Shown here in pieces: positions 25,322 through 33,144 of a stretch of 64,000 nt of DNA. Position 1 is the first letter of the stretch, and each line of letters opens with the position of its first letter. Below the pieces are notes generated by a model. The model did not search any database. It had not been told where the DNA came from and saw nothing but the letters and a program-made list of their open reading frames with translations. Position numbers and translations under genes: made by a program. Source of the DNA: Aliirhizobium smilacinae (GTDB lineage: Bacteria; Pseudomonadota; Alphaproteobacteria; Rhizobiales; Rhizobiaceae). The stretch is taken from the NCBI RefSeq assembly GCF_006335145.1, contig NZ_VDMN01000001.1, forward strand, positions 372,001-436,000, given 5' to 3'.

Positions 25322-26320
25322 ATGACGATACGAATCGGAAAGTTTGCGATTTGCTCTGAATGTTTTACCGACGATGGCCTACGTATTGAGGCCGAGAAAA
25401 TAGGTAAGAAGGCGATCGGCGGTTGCAAAAGATGCGGTGCATGGAGCGGCAGGAAACTCACGCGTGAAAACGCCGAAGAATTGATGGTCCGCTTCTTCTG
25501 GGACGGTTCGTTTTATCGTTCAGAGTTCGGCGGAGCCTCAAGGATAGTCTCCAACCCCTATCACTATCGAAACTCCAATGTGACCTTTCCCGTCTGGCTG
25601 CAGAAGGATGCCGAACTTTTGCAAGATGTGCTGGAGGTCGGCCTTTTCCACTACGGCCCACCTCTGTGGCGACTAGGGGAGATCGAGCCGTTAAGGAGGC
25701 TGCGATCTCGCAAGTCTCGAAAAAAAGCAGCTAGGGAGCTAGTCAATGGCTACCCTGAGTTTATCGCTAAGCCAGAGTTTGTTTTCTGCCGCCTCAGAAC
25801 AGGTATTCCCGATGGACGAGAGGGGGAATTCGACGAGTATGATTCTCCTCCCGACCGTTTTTTGGGCTCTGGCCGTTTAGATGAAGAGAACTTCCCGGTC
25901 TTATACGGCTCTCAAAATCTTGAAATTTGTTTCCATGAGTGCAGGATCACATTGCCTGAAGAGTGTTTTGTAGCGCATCTACAACCCGTTCGAACATTAC
26001 GCTTGCTGGATATGCGTGCGGAAATCCAGAACGACGGCCCAACAGAATTCGAAAGCATGAATCTCGCAATCCATTATTTATTTAGTGCTGACCGAATTTC
26101 TTACGAGATCACTCGATCTATTGCGCAAGCTGCCGCTGATAAAGGATATGAGGGAATCATCTATCCATCATATTTCAGCAGTTGGAAACCTGAAAAAATC
26201 TACAATGTAGCTGTCTTCGGGCGACCAATAAAAGATGGTCGACTTGCAGTTAAAAGTGTCAACCGAGCATCTCTGCGCCAAGTTTCATATGAGTATAATT
26301 TAGGTCCAATATTCAACTAG
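25322..26320 (+). CDS. RES-domain protein with N-terminal zinc ribbon
   Basis: 332 residues. The N-terminus has two CxxC pairs (C11/C14 and C35/C38), a likely zinc ribbon as in RES proteins with a HEPN/RES-type N-terminal domain. The C-terminal RES domain (about 150-305) shows an early arginine (FCRLRTG, R157/R159), a second in GSGRLDEENFPVLYGS, the glutamate in CFHECR (E206) and the serine in YPSYFSS (S283). RES domains degrade NAD+ in toxin-antitoxin systems, so an NAD+-consuming activity is inferred. The gene is lower in GC than its neighbours and lacks a typical RES antitoxin upstream. Its ribosome binding site is buried in the nrdJ terminator stem. Confidence 0.8.
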   Translation: MTIRIGKFAICSECFTDDGLRIEAEKIGKKAIGGCKRCGAWSGRKLTRENAEELMVRFFWDGSFYRSEFGGASRIVSNPYHYRNSNVTFPVWLQKDAELLQDVLEVGLFHYGPPLWRLGEIEPLRRLRSRKSRKKAARELVNGYPEFIAKPEFVFCRLRTGIPDGREGEFDEYDSPPDRFLGSGRLDEENFPVLYGSQNLEICFHECRITLPEECFVAHLQPVRTLRLLDMRAEIQNDGPTEFESMNLAIHYLFSADRISYEITRSIAQAAADKGYEGIIYPSYFSSWKPEKIYNVAVFGRPIKDGRLAVKSVNRASLRQVSYEYNLGPIFN

Positions 26321-26348
26321 ATAGTCGCTATATGCTGCGTTGAACGAC

Positions 26349-26696
26349 ATGAATAGTACGATGACAACGGAGAAGGAGAGCAGAACCGACTGGTCCAGCC
26401 TCGACGCGATGACCGACGAGGAAGCGGAAGCCAATGCGCTTTCCGATCCCGACAATCCGCCGATGACGGCCGAGCAGTTTCGCACCGCTCCGCGTATGCC
26501 GCAGGTGAAGGTCATCCGCCGGGCGCTGCGTCTTACCCAGGAAGAATTCTCCACCCTCTACAGAATTCCGCTTGGCACTTTGCGCGACTGGGAACAGGGG
26601 CGCTCCGAGCCGGACCAGCCAGCTCGCGCCTATCTCAAGGTCATCGCTGCCGATCCACAGAGGACCGCGGCGGCGCTTGGGAAAGGTGCGGCCTGA
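26349..26696 (+). CDS. HTH protein, antitoxin-like
   Basis: 115 residues from the ATG at 26349. An acidic N-terminal half (DWSSLDAMTDEEAEANALSDPDNPPMT) leads into an XRE-type helix-turn-helix (KVIRRALRLTQEEFSTLYRIPLGTLRDWEQGRSEPDQPA). This is the profile of the HTH antitoxins that normally follow a BrnT or HigB-like toxin gene. No such toxin is present; the preceding gene, 28 bases upstream, is the RES-domain gene. It may be an orphan antitoxin or a new partner of the RES protein. Its GC content is high, like the chromosome and unlike the RES gene. Confidence 0.78.
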   Translation: MNSTMTTEKESRTDWSSLDAMTDEEAEANALSDPDNPPMTAEQFRTAPRMPQVKVIRRALRLTQEEFSTLYRIPLGTLRDWEQGRSEPDQPARAYLKVIAADPQRTAAALGKGAA

Positions 26697-26756
26697 AGGG
26701 CTGCAACGCTTGCCCGCAAGGTCAGCCTCATCGCATCAGGCTTTCGCAGCCCGGCC

Positions 26757-27728
26757 CTACTTCCCGCCGCGAACCATCTTCCATACCGGCGCCCCGACCG
26801 AGCCCATCAGCACGACAACGATGCCACCCACGACAATGGCCAGCACGGCCTGCAGCGCCGACGTCACCAGCCAGCAGATCAGGGCCGGGGCGATGGTGAT
26901 GGTGATGGTGGAGACGACGGTTTCGGTTGCGTTGTGGATGATATGTTCGGGTGCGGCATAACCAAGCTCTGCCAGACCGTGGACGAGGATGCTGCCGCCG
27001 ACCCAGAGCATGGCGGCGGTGCCGACCGTCGAGAGGATTTTCAAAAAGACCGGCATGCCGACGACGAGGCCGCGGCCGATGACCTTAAGCGCCGGTGACG
27101 AGGTTTTCGCCATCGCAACGCCGGCATCGTCGGCTTTGACGATCAGTGCCACAACGCCATAAACGGCAAAGGTGATCAGGATGCCGACGGCGGCGAGTAC
27201 GAAACCCTGTGTCGAGATGCTGCTTTTCGACACGTCGGCGAGCGTCAGCGCCATGATTTCCGCAGACAGGATAAGGTCGGTGCGCACCGCGCCGCTGACC
27301 TTCTGGTTTTCCAGCGCCTTCGGATCGGTCTTTTCGCCCGGCACGTCCTTCTCATCGCCGTAGCCGGCATGGGGAAAGAAGACCTCGTAAAGTTTTTCAG
27401 CACCTTCGTAGCAGAGATAGATGCCGCCGAGCATCAGCAGCGGGGTGATCACCCAGGGGGCGAAATAACCAAGTAGAAGCGCTGCCGGCAGAAGAATGAT
27501 CAGCTTGTTCTTCAGCGAGCCGAGTGCGATGCGGCCGATGATCGGCAATTCGCGGGACGGATCGAGGCCAACGACATATTTCGGCGTGACAGCCGCATCG
27601 TCAATCACCACGCCGGCGGCCTTGGTGGTTGCCTTGGCGGTCTGCGTCGCGAGATCGTCGAGCGAGGCTGCCGCCAGTTTGGCGATCGCCGCCACGTCGT
27701 CGAGAAGTGCAATGAGGCCAGTTGCCAT
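26757..27728 (-). CDS. yedI: DUF808 (YedI) inner-membrane protein
   Basis: 323 residues of the DUF808/YedI family. The soluble N-terminus is typical (GLIALLDDVAAIAKLAAASLDDLATQTAKATTKAAGVVIDD), followed by six to eight membrane helices, with LGGIYLCYEGAEKLYE and the cytoplasmic loop EKTDPKALENQKVSGAVRTDLILSAEI as family markers. Function is not established. It stands alone, convergent with the antitoxin-like gene. Confidence 0.88.
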   Translation of the reverse strand: MATGLIALLDDVAAIAKLAAASLDDLATQTAKATTKAAGVVIDDAAVTPKYVVGLDPSRELPIIGRIALGSLKNKLIILLPAALLLGYFAPWVITPLLMLGGIYLCYEGAEKLYEVFFPHAGYGDEKDVPGEKTDPKALENQKVSGAVRTDLILSAEIMALTLADVSKSSISTQGFVLAAVGILITFAVYGVVALIVKADDAGVAMAKTSSPALKVIGRGLVVGMPVFLKILSTVGTAAMLWVGGSILVHGLAELGYAAPEHIIHNATETVVSTITITIAPALICWLVTSALQAVLAIVVGGIVVVLMGSVGAPVWKMVRGGK

Positions 27729-27970
27729 GGAAGAATAAAGCCTTTCGGATGATCAAAACGGCGTCCGCCGACGGACAGAAGTGTAATCCGGATCAAGGCT
27801 CGCAAAGGCGAATATTGCAGCGCAACATAAAAGGTCAATGCCGCCCAGGGCCGTGATTGCGTAATAACGCATTTACAGCGCTGATCGGGCGGCATTTTGT
27901 TGCCGTCGCGGACGGCAACGGACGGTTCAGCCGCGCACCTCGTCCGGCACGCGGCATTGTCATCGGGTGA

Positions 27971-29062
27971 TCAGACGACCCTTGCCAGCGCATCCACGGC
28001 AAAGATGGCATCGGCCACTTCTTCGGCAGTGAAATCCGTGCGCAGGTTTTTCAGCGTGTCCTGATCGCTGTTGGCGAGTTCGCCGACCTTGATCAGGTCC
28101 TCGCGGGAGACGCCTTCCAGATGCAGTTCCTTCAGCGTCACCGGCATCTTGATCGAGCGGTAGAACTCGATATAGCCGGCGATCTCGTCGTCGGGGCGCT
28201 GTTCGAGGATCATGTGGGCAAGCGTGCCGTAGGCCACCTTCTCACCATGGGTCAGGTGGTGGATATCGCCATGCAGCGCGGTAAAGCCGTTATGGATGGC
28301 GTGTGCGCCGGCCAGACCGCCGTTTTCGAAACCGAGGCCGGAGAGAAGCGTGGCCGCCTCGACGACCGCTTCGACGGCCGGCGTCACCAGTTTCTGTTCG
28401 ACCGCCTGATAGGCGCTGAGTCCGTAGGTGAGCAGCGTCTTCTCGCAGGCTTCGGCAATCGCCATGCCGGCGATGGTGGCGGCACCGCCGACCATGGTTT
28501 TCGAATTGGATCGCTGAACGGCGAGCGCCTCGACGTAAGTTGCGAGGCCATCGGCGATACCCGAGGCAAACAGGCGGACCGGCGCCTGGGCGCAGACCCA
28601 GGTATCGACCAGAACCAGATCCGGGTTCTTGGCGTAGAAGCGGTATTTCTCGAAGACGCCATCATCGGAATAGATGACCGAAAGCGCGCTGCAGGGGGCA
28701 TCGGTCGAGGCGATGGTCGGAACGATGATGACCGGCTGCTTCAGCTCGTCTGCCACTGCCTTGACCGTATCGAGCGTCTTGCCGCCACCGATGCCGACGA
28801 CGAGGTTGGTGCCGGCCTTCTTCGCAACATCGACAAGGCGGTTGATTTCGTTGACGGATGCCTCGCCGCTGAATTTTTCGCGGGCGAATTCGACCTTGCC
28901 GGAGAGTGCCTTCTCGACTTTCGAGCCGATCAGGCCCCAGACGATATCGTCGGACACAGCCAAGGCATTCGTGCCCATTTCAGAAAGAAAATCGCCCAGT
29001 TCGGCAATGACGCCGCTTCCCTGAACATAGCGGCCCGGGGATGCAAAAATTCGCTTGGTCAT
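27971..29062 (-). CDS. gldA: Glycerol dehydrogenase
   Basis: 363 residues, iron/zinc-containing alcohol dehydrogenase family. It oxidises glycerol to dihydroxyacetone with NAD+. The N-terminal Rossmann-like domain has VVGIGGGKTLDTVKAVAD and PTIASTDAPCSALSVIY for cofactor binding. The metal-binding C-terminal domain shows ASGIADGLATYVEA, GLAGAHAIHNGFTAL and HLTHGEKVAYGT with the metal histidines. The start at 29062 begins MTKRIFASPGRYVQG, the standard family N-terminus; the open frame extends to 29290 without similarity. A 9-bp dyad lies just downstream (27899-27919). Confidence 0.92.
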   Translation of the reverse strand: MTKRIFASPGRYVQGSGVIAELGDFLSEMGTNALAVSDDIVWGLIGSKVEKALSGKVEFAREKFSGEASVNEINRLVDVAKKAGTNLVVGIGGGKTLDTVKAVADELKQPVIIVPTIASTDAPCSALSVIYSDDGVFEKYRFYAKNPDLVLVDTWVCAQAPVRLFASGIADGLATYVEALAVQRSNSKTMVGGAATIAGMAIAEACEKTLLTYGLSAYQAVEQKLVTPAVEAVVEAATLLSGLGFENGGLAGAHAIHNGFTALHGDIHHLTHGEKVAYGTLAHMILEQRPDDEIAGYIEFYRSIKMPVTLKELHLEGVSREDLIKVGELANSDQDTLKNLRTDFTAEEVADAIFAVDALARVV

Positions 29063-29362
29063 GTCTGTCACTTCCAGTTCAACAATGGAAAAACTACGGG
29101 GCGGATATCGGCCTGTTGACGATGCAAGGCAAGGGTTGGAGACGCCGTCAACGGAACCGTTACCGGTTAACATGAAGATTTTAGCAGATACTTCATTGAG
29201 GCAGATCATTGCGGGGCTTAAAGCTAAACCGAGCAAAAACAATGAACTGCGGCTTTGCTCTGCCTTGAGCATAACACCCGCGATCAACAAAACAGTGACA
29301 TGGTGGACGCTGTGTTTCCAATCGGAAGCACATTGCGCGGCGCGTTCCGACGTCTGAAAAAC
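29063..29362. other. Intergenic region upstream of gldA
   Basis: 300 bases between the gldA start and the convergently placed end of the membrane hydrolase gene. It must hold the gldA promoter; I see no convincing small gene, hairpin or known regulator site. Confidence 0.4.
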
Positions 29363-30997
29363 TCAGTAGGCGATCGACCGGAAATGTTGTTTGAGGCGGA
29401 TGACGTCGTCAGGCGACACGGCCGGGTCCGTCAGCGGGATCCACGCGTCGATATAATGCTCGGGGGCGTAAACGTGGCCATGGCCGATCGGCGAGCTTGT
29501 GGCGATCGCCATGTCGACGGCGAGCTGCAGGCCCGTCACGACCGGGATCCAGGTGAAGCTCGCAGAGACATCCGGTCCGCGGGGGCTTTTAAGCCACGCA
29601 GGCTCGCGGAAAAACGAGGACGGCTCGAAAAAGACGACGGGGTCGCTTGCATATTGCAGATAGATCATGCGGATCGGACCCCAAGGCGCAAAGCCGTCAG
29701 CGGCCGTCTGCTTCTGGTTGGCAAAGCGCACGATCGATCCGTCCCGGAATTTCGGCAGCCAGGCTGGAGAACCCGGCGCGCGCATCGCGGTGATCGCATT
29801 CCACCGGGCGCTGCGGAATGGCGGTCCGCTCCAGAGAGCCCCCTGGAAAGGATCGGCCACCACATCGTAAATGTCGGTGGAGAGCTGCGAATTCAACGCA
29901 CCGAGGCTGAGGCCATGCAGATAGAGCCGCGGGCGTGTGTCCTTCGGCAATGTCTTCCAGTGATCGTAGATGGCCTGAAACAGTGCTCTCGCCGCATCCT
30001 GTCCGTTTTCCGGTTCAACGAGAAGGGAAAGCCAGCTCGACAGATAGGAATATTGCAGGGCGACGCTCGCGACATCGCCGTCATGCAGGTATTCGAGCGT
30101 GTCCATGGCGGCCGGATCGACCCAGCCGGTGCCGGTCGGCACGATGACAACCAGCAGCGAACGCTCGAAACCGCCCTGCCGCTCAAGCTCCCTGAGAGCC
30201 AGCGCGGCACGCTGCTCCACGGTTTCGGCGCTGTTCAGCCCGACATAGACGCGCAGCGGGTCAAGCGCCGGCTTGCGATGAAACTCACCGATGGCCGCAG
30301 CTTTCGGGCCGGTCGATACGAAGGCCCTGCCCTGCCGCCCGAGCGTATCCCAGCCGACCAACGATCCCGGCCCGCCAGTCATGTTGGGGTTGGCAGGCGG
30401 CGTTTCGTCCGTTTCGATAAGCGAATCGGCCTTCTGGAATGAGGCATCGGTCGCATCAAGCGCCCATCTCACCAAAAATCCCTGCCCGATCGTCCAAAAC
30501 AGGATGATTGCCAGCGCCAGCCCGACCACATTGGAAACCCGGCGCGGCATGACCGCGTCGAGCCAGTGGGAAAACCGGCTCGCGGCCAGCTGGAATAGCC
30601 AGCCGAGTGCCAGCAGCACGGCAAAGGTGATGGCGGCAATGGCTGCGAGACGAAAGGGATCGCTGCTTTCCTGCGGCGGCATCTGCCAGAGCGTGCGGAT
30701 CGAATTCTGCCATCCGACCGCGTGCCAGAGAAAAACACCGGAAACGACGATGGCAAACAGCAAGGTGGTTGCCCGCAAGGGTGCCGCGTGTTTCGAGAAC
30801 CACGGAAGTTCAAGATATCGCCACAGCCAGCCGATGAAGACACCGATGGCATAACCTGCCGCAGCACAGGCGCCGGAAAGCACGCCCTGAATAAGCCAGG
30901 ACCGCGGCATGAGGCTCGGCGTCAGCGACGCGGCAAAAAACAGCAGCGCGAGCAGAACGCCGGTTGCGCAGAGTGTCCCCAGAAATCGTAAAATCAA
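29363..30997 (-). CDS. Membrane-anchored alpha/beta hydrolase (Abhydrolase_9 type)
   Basis: 544 residues. The N-terminal ~185 residues contain five hydrophobic helices (e.g. GVLLALLFFAASLTPSLMPRSW, AITFAVLLALGWLFQLA, VGLALAIILFWTIGQGFL). A periplasmic or cytoplasmic hydrolase domain follows, with LYVGLN-like RVYVGLNSAE, LLVVIVPTGTGWVDPAAMDT and the nucleophile elbow HGLSLG (S364), then a late HGHVYAPEHYIDAW with the likely catalytic histidine. This layout matches the DUF2319/Abhydrolase_9 family, whose substrates are unknown. The ATG at 30997 begins the first helix. Confidence 0.83.
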   Translation of the reverse strand: MILRFLGTLCATGVLLALLFFAASLTPSLMPRSWLIQGVLSGACAAAGYAIGVFIGWLWRYLELPWFSKHAAPLRATTLLFAIVVSGVFLWHAVGWQNSIRTLWQMPPQESSDPFRLAAIAAITFAVLLALGWLFQLAASRFSHWLDAVMPRRVSNVVGLALAIILFWTIGQGFLVRWALDATDASFQKADSLIETDETPPANPNMTGGPGSLVGWDTLGRQGRAFVSTGPKAAAIGEFHRKPALDPLRVYVGLNSAETVEQRAALALRELERQGGFERSLLVVIVPTGTGWVDPAAMDTLEYLHDGDVASVALQYSYLSSWLSLLVEPENGQDAARALFQAIYDHWKTLPKDTRPRLYLHGLSLGALNSQLSTDIYDVVADPFQGALWSGPPFRSARWNAITAMRAPGSPAWLPKFRDGSIVRFANQKQTAADGFAPWGPIRMIYLQYASDPVVFFEPSSFFREPAWLKSPRGPDVSASFTWIPVVTGLQLAVDMAIATSSPIGHGHVYAPEHYIDAWIPLTDPAVSPDDVIRLKQHFRSIAY

Positions 30998-31350
30998 TCC
31001 GAACCCTCACCGTCTAAATGCCTGGGATACCCTGCTAGCCGTCCGATCGCGCAGATAGCGCGCGGAGCGACCTGTTCCAGCGCGCTGCAGCATATCACGG
31101 GCGAACGTGCACGACTTCAGCGGGAAAATCCATGAAACCGTATCAGCTTTTCAGCCGCGATACCGCTGCGGGAACAGCTCGTATAAAATCAAGGGATACC
31201 GGCCAAAGCTTCACGAAAGCGTGTCAAATCGGCACGCTCATCTTTCGTCAATCTTCTATTAGCATTTCATTGACCATAATCGCGGCTTGGTTGCCGGGTT
31301 TGTTTCGTTCGTCCCGGCTTTGGTGATCTTGGCGTAAAGCGAGTTCTGTC
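30998..31350. other. Intergenic region between divergent genes
   Basis: 353 bases between the membrane hydrolase and the YcbK-like gene, which diverge. A 64-codon frame at 31132-31326 has no protein-like composition or ribosome binding site, and I do not call it. No repeats or strong hairpins were seen; the two promoters should lie here. Confidence 0.4.
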
Positions 31351-32736
31351 GTGTTCCAGCCCCTGACGAATGTTCCTGTGCCGGGCGCCATGCGCACCCT
31401 TATAGGCTTCGCCGCAGATGCGGCATGTACCATGGCCAAGGCTTCCTGTGCCGTCGTGCTGGCACTTTCCGCGCTCGCAGGATCCGCCGCGATGGCTTTT
31501 GCCGAAGACCGGACGCTGAAGCTGCATTTTACCCATACCGGCGAGCGGGCCGCCATCACCTACAAGCGTGACGGCAGGTTCGACCAGAAGGGGCTGGCCC
31601 AGGTGAACCGCCTACTGCGCGACTGGCGCAAGAACCAGTCGACGCGCATGGACCCGCGCCTGCTCGATCTCGTCTGGGAAGTTTACCAGCGCAGCGGCGC
31701 CAATGACTATATCCACGTCGTTTCCGCCTATCGCTCGCCCGCCACCAACAGCATGCTGCGCGGCCGCTCGCGCTCCTCGGGCGTAGCGCAGAAAAGCCAG
31801 CACACGCTTGGCAAGGCGATGGATTTCTACATTCCGGGCGTAAAAATCTCGACGCTGCGGCAGCTTGCCATGCAGATGCAGGTCGGCGGCGTCGGTTTCT
31901 ATCCGACTTCCGGTTCGCCCTTCGTGCATCTCGATGTCGGTAACGTGCGCGCATGGCCGCGCATGTCGCGCAAGGAACTGGCCCGCATCTTCCCCAATGG
32001 CAAGACGATGCATCTTCCCGCTGACGGCCGGGCACTCCCCGGTTACGATCAGGCTGTCGCTGATTACAAGCGCCGCGTGGGCTCACAATCGATCCAGATC
32101 GCCAGCACCGCGGCCGATGACGAAGATGATAGCGGCAGCGCGAAACGCGGCGGCAGCGGCTTGTTGACCGCCATGCTGCCGACGCCGAAGAGCCGCGCGG
32201 CGGAAGCGCTTGCCGAACAGACGAGCCCCAAGGTCATAACGAGCGCGGCCGGCCGCAAGATCGATCCCGAATTCGCCGACCTTGCCGCTCTTTCCGCACC
32301 ACTGCCGATCCTGCGGCCTGCCAAGGCGGTCGACGTTGATCCCGTGCAGACGGCATCGCTGGCGCCGACGCAAATCCTTGCGCCCGTGCTCGCGGCAAGA
32401 CCGATGCCGGCTGCCGCGCCAGCGGGTACGCGTGCCTTCAGCGCCCTCGCCTCACTCTCCGCTCCGGATGGCATGAAACTGCTGCGAACGCCGGAAGGCT
32501 CAATCGCTACCTTGCCGATCACCGGGCCGGATCTCGACGTCGAAGACGAGTTCGACGGCGAGGATACACTCCTTTCATGGGCACTGGCTGCACCCGGCAG
32601 CGATGTCGGCATGGCTGCACCCGTCATCGTCGGGCGAACGCTGACGGATTTGACTGCCGAGGCCTCGCGTGCCACGCCGCTGCCGCTCTCGATCGCCGAA
32701 GAATTCGATCACGATCGCTTCTGGTCGGGCGGCTGA
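31351..32736 (+). CDS. YcbK-like (DUF882) peptidoglycan peptidase
   Basis: 461 residues from GTG. A signal peptide lies around residues 28-51 (KASCAVVLALSALAGSAAMAFA), so the true start could be the ATG at residue 14 or 28. The M15-like DUF882 domain (about 55-225) carries zinc ligands H151 and D158 in QHTLGKAMDF and H193 in FVHLDVG, with HVVSAYRSPATN as the other family motif. Homologues such as E. coli MepK cut peptidoglycan cross-links. The remaining ~230 residues form a long Ala/Pro/Ser-rich, low-complexity extension with no recognised domain, unlike the ~180-residue E. coli protein; it may span the periplasm or bind a partner. Confidence 0.82.
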   Translation: MFQPLTNVPVPGAMRTLIGFAADAACTMAKASCAVVLALSALAGSAAMAFAEDRTLKLHFTHTGERAAITYKRDGRFDQKGLAQVNRLLRDWRKNQSTRMDPRLLDLVWEVYQRSGANDYIHVVSAYRSPATNSMLRGRSRSSGVAQKSQHTLGKAMDFYIPGVKISTLRQLAMQMQVGGVGFYPTSGSPFVHLDVGNVRAWPRMSRKELARIFPNGKTMHLPADGRALPGYDQAVADYKRRVGSQSIQIASTAADDEDDSGSAKRGGSGLLTAMLPTPKSRAAEALAEQTSPKVITSAAGRKIDPEFADLAALSAPLPILRPAKAVDVDPVQTASLAPTQILAPVLAARPMPAAAPAGTRAFSALASLSAPDGMKLLRTPEGSIATLPITGPDLDVEDEFDGEDTLLSWALAAPGSDVGMAAPVIVGRTLTDLTAEASRATPLPLSIAEEFDHDRFWSGG

Positions 32737-32863
32737 GTTTTGGCAGCGGTCAAGAACGGCACAACCATGCCTTCGAAACTTCACAACCATTGACTGCACC
32801 CACTTCGTGGAGCGGCTTTGCAGAATCGCCTAGCGTCTTCCTCGCAACAAACCGGAGGACAAG

Positions 32864-33046
32864 ATGCCAAGTTGCAAGAAACGCAATGGGGATAGCTGGG
32901 AAATCTATCAGAGCAGCAGTCAATGACGCTGGCGCCGCACGGCGTCGAATGGCGACATCGTGGGTGCTTCGACAGAATCCGATGTAAACAAAAGCGACTG
33001 CATCGCCAACGCCCGGCGTAATGGGATGACGTGCAATCCGGTTTAA
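32864..33046 (+). pseudogene. DUF1508-like small gene with in-frame TGA
   Basis: A GGAGG ribosome binding site (32854-32858) precedes ATG at 32864. Translation gives MPSCKKRNGDSWEIYQSSSQ, a TGA at 32924-32926, then in the same frame RWRRTASNGDIVGASTESD and VNKSDCIANARRNGMTCNPV, stopping at TAA (33044). Together these match a complete ~60-residue YegP-like DUF1508 protein (EIY...WRWR...NG.IV..S...Y..K.DC..NA...), with the stop exactly where the family has tryptophan. A single TGG-to-TGA change would explain it. The rest of the frame looks undamaged, so the lesion seems recent, or the base is a sequencing error. Confidence 0.75.
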
Positions 33047-33068
33047 GACAGCCGAGCCGTTAAACTGC

Positions 33069-33104
33069 CACGGGCCTTCCGTCGAAAAAGACGGAAGGCC
33101 CGTG
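33069..33104. terminator. Strong hairpin, probably bidirectional terminator
   Basis: A 15-bp perfect stem (33069-33083 with 33090-33104) and a GAAAAA loop, between the DUF1508 remnant and the chemoreceptor gene. T-runs are weak on both sides. Confidence 0.6.
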
Positions 33105-33115
33105 AAGAGTGTTGG

Positions 33116-33131
33116 AACCCTTCAGGGTTCA
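33116..33131 (-). terminator. Small hairpin after the chemoreceptor gene
   Basis: GAACCC-TTCA-GGGTTC, a six-pair stem 13 bases after the end of the chemoreceptor gene. It may assist the larger hairpin at 33069-33104. Confidence 0.35.
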
Positions 33132-33144
33132 AGTCGCTACGCGC

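Noticed and set aside
27899..27919. 9-bp dyad downstream of gldA as a terminator
   Set aside because: The stem GTTGCCGTC/GACGGCAAC is perfect, but no T-run follows on the minus strand, so termination cannot be claimed.
31132..31326. 64-codon open frame between divergent genes
   Set aside because: No ribosome binding site, no protein-like composition, and the region must hold promoters.
32864..33046. Selenocysteine reading of the in-frame TGA in the DUF1508-like gene
   Set aside because: The family has tryptophan at this position and no selenocysteine insertion hairpin was evident right after the TGA; a nonsense mutation is simpler.
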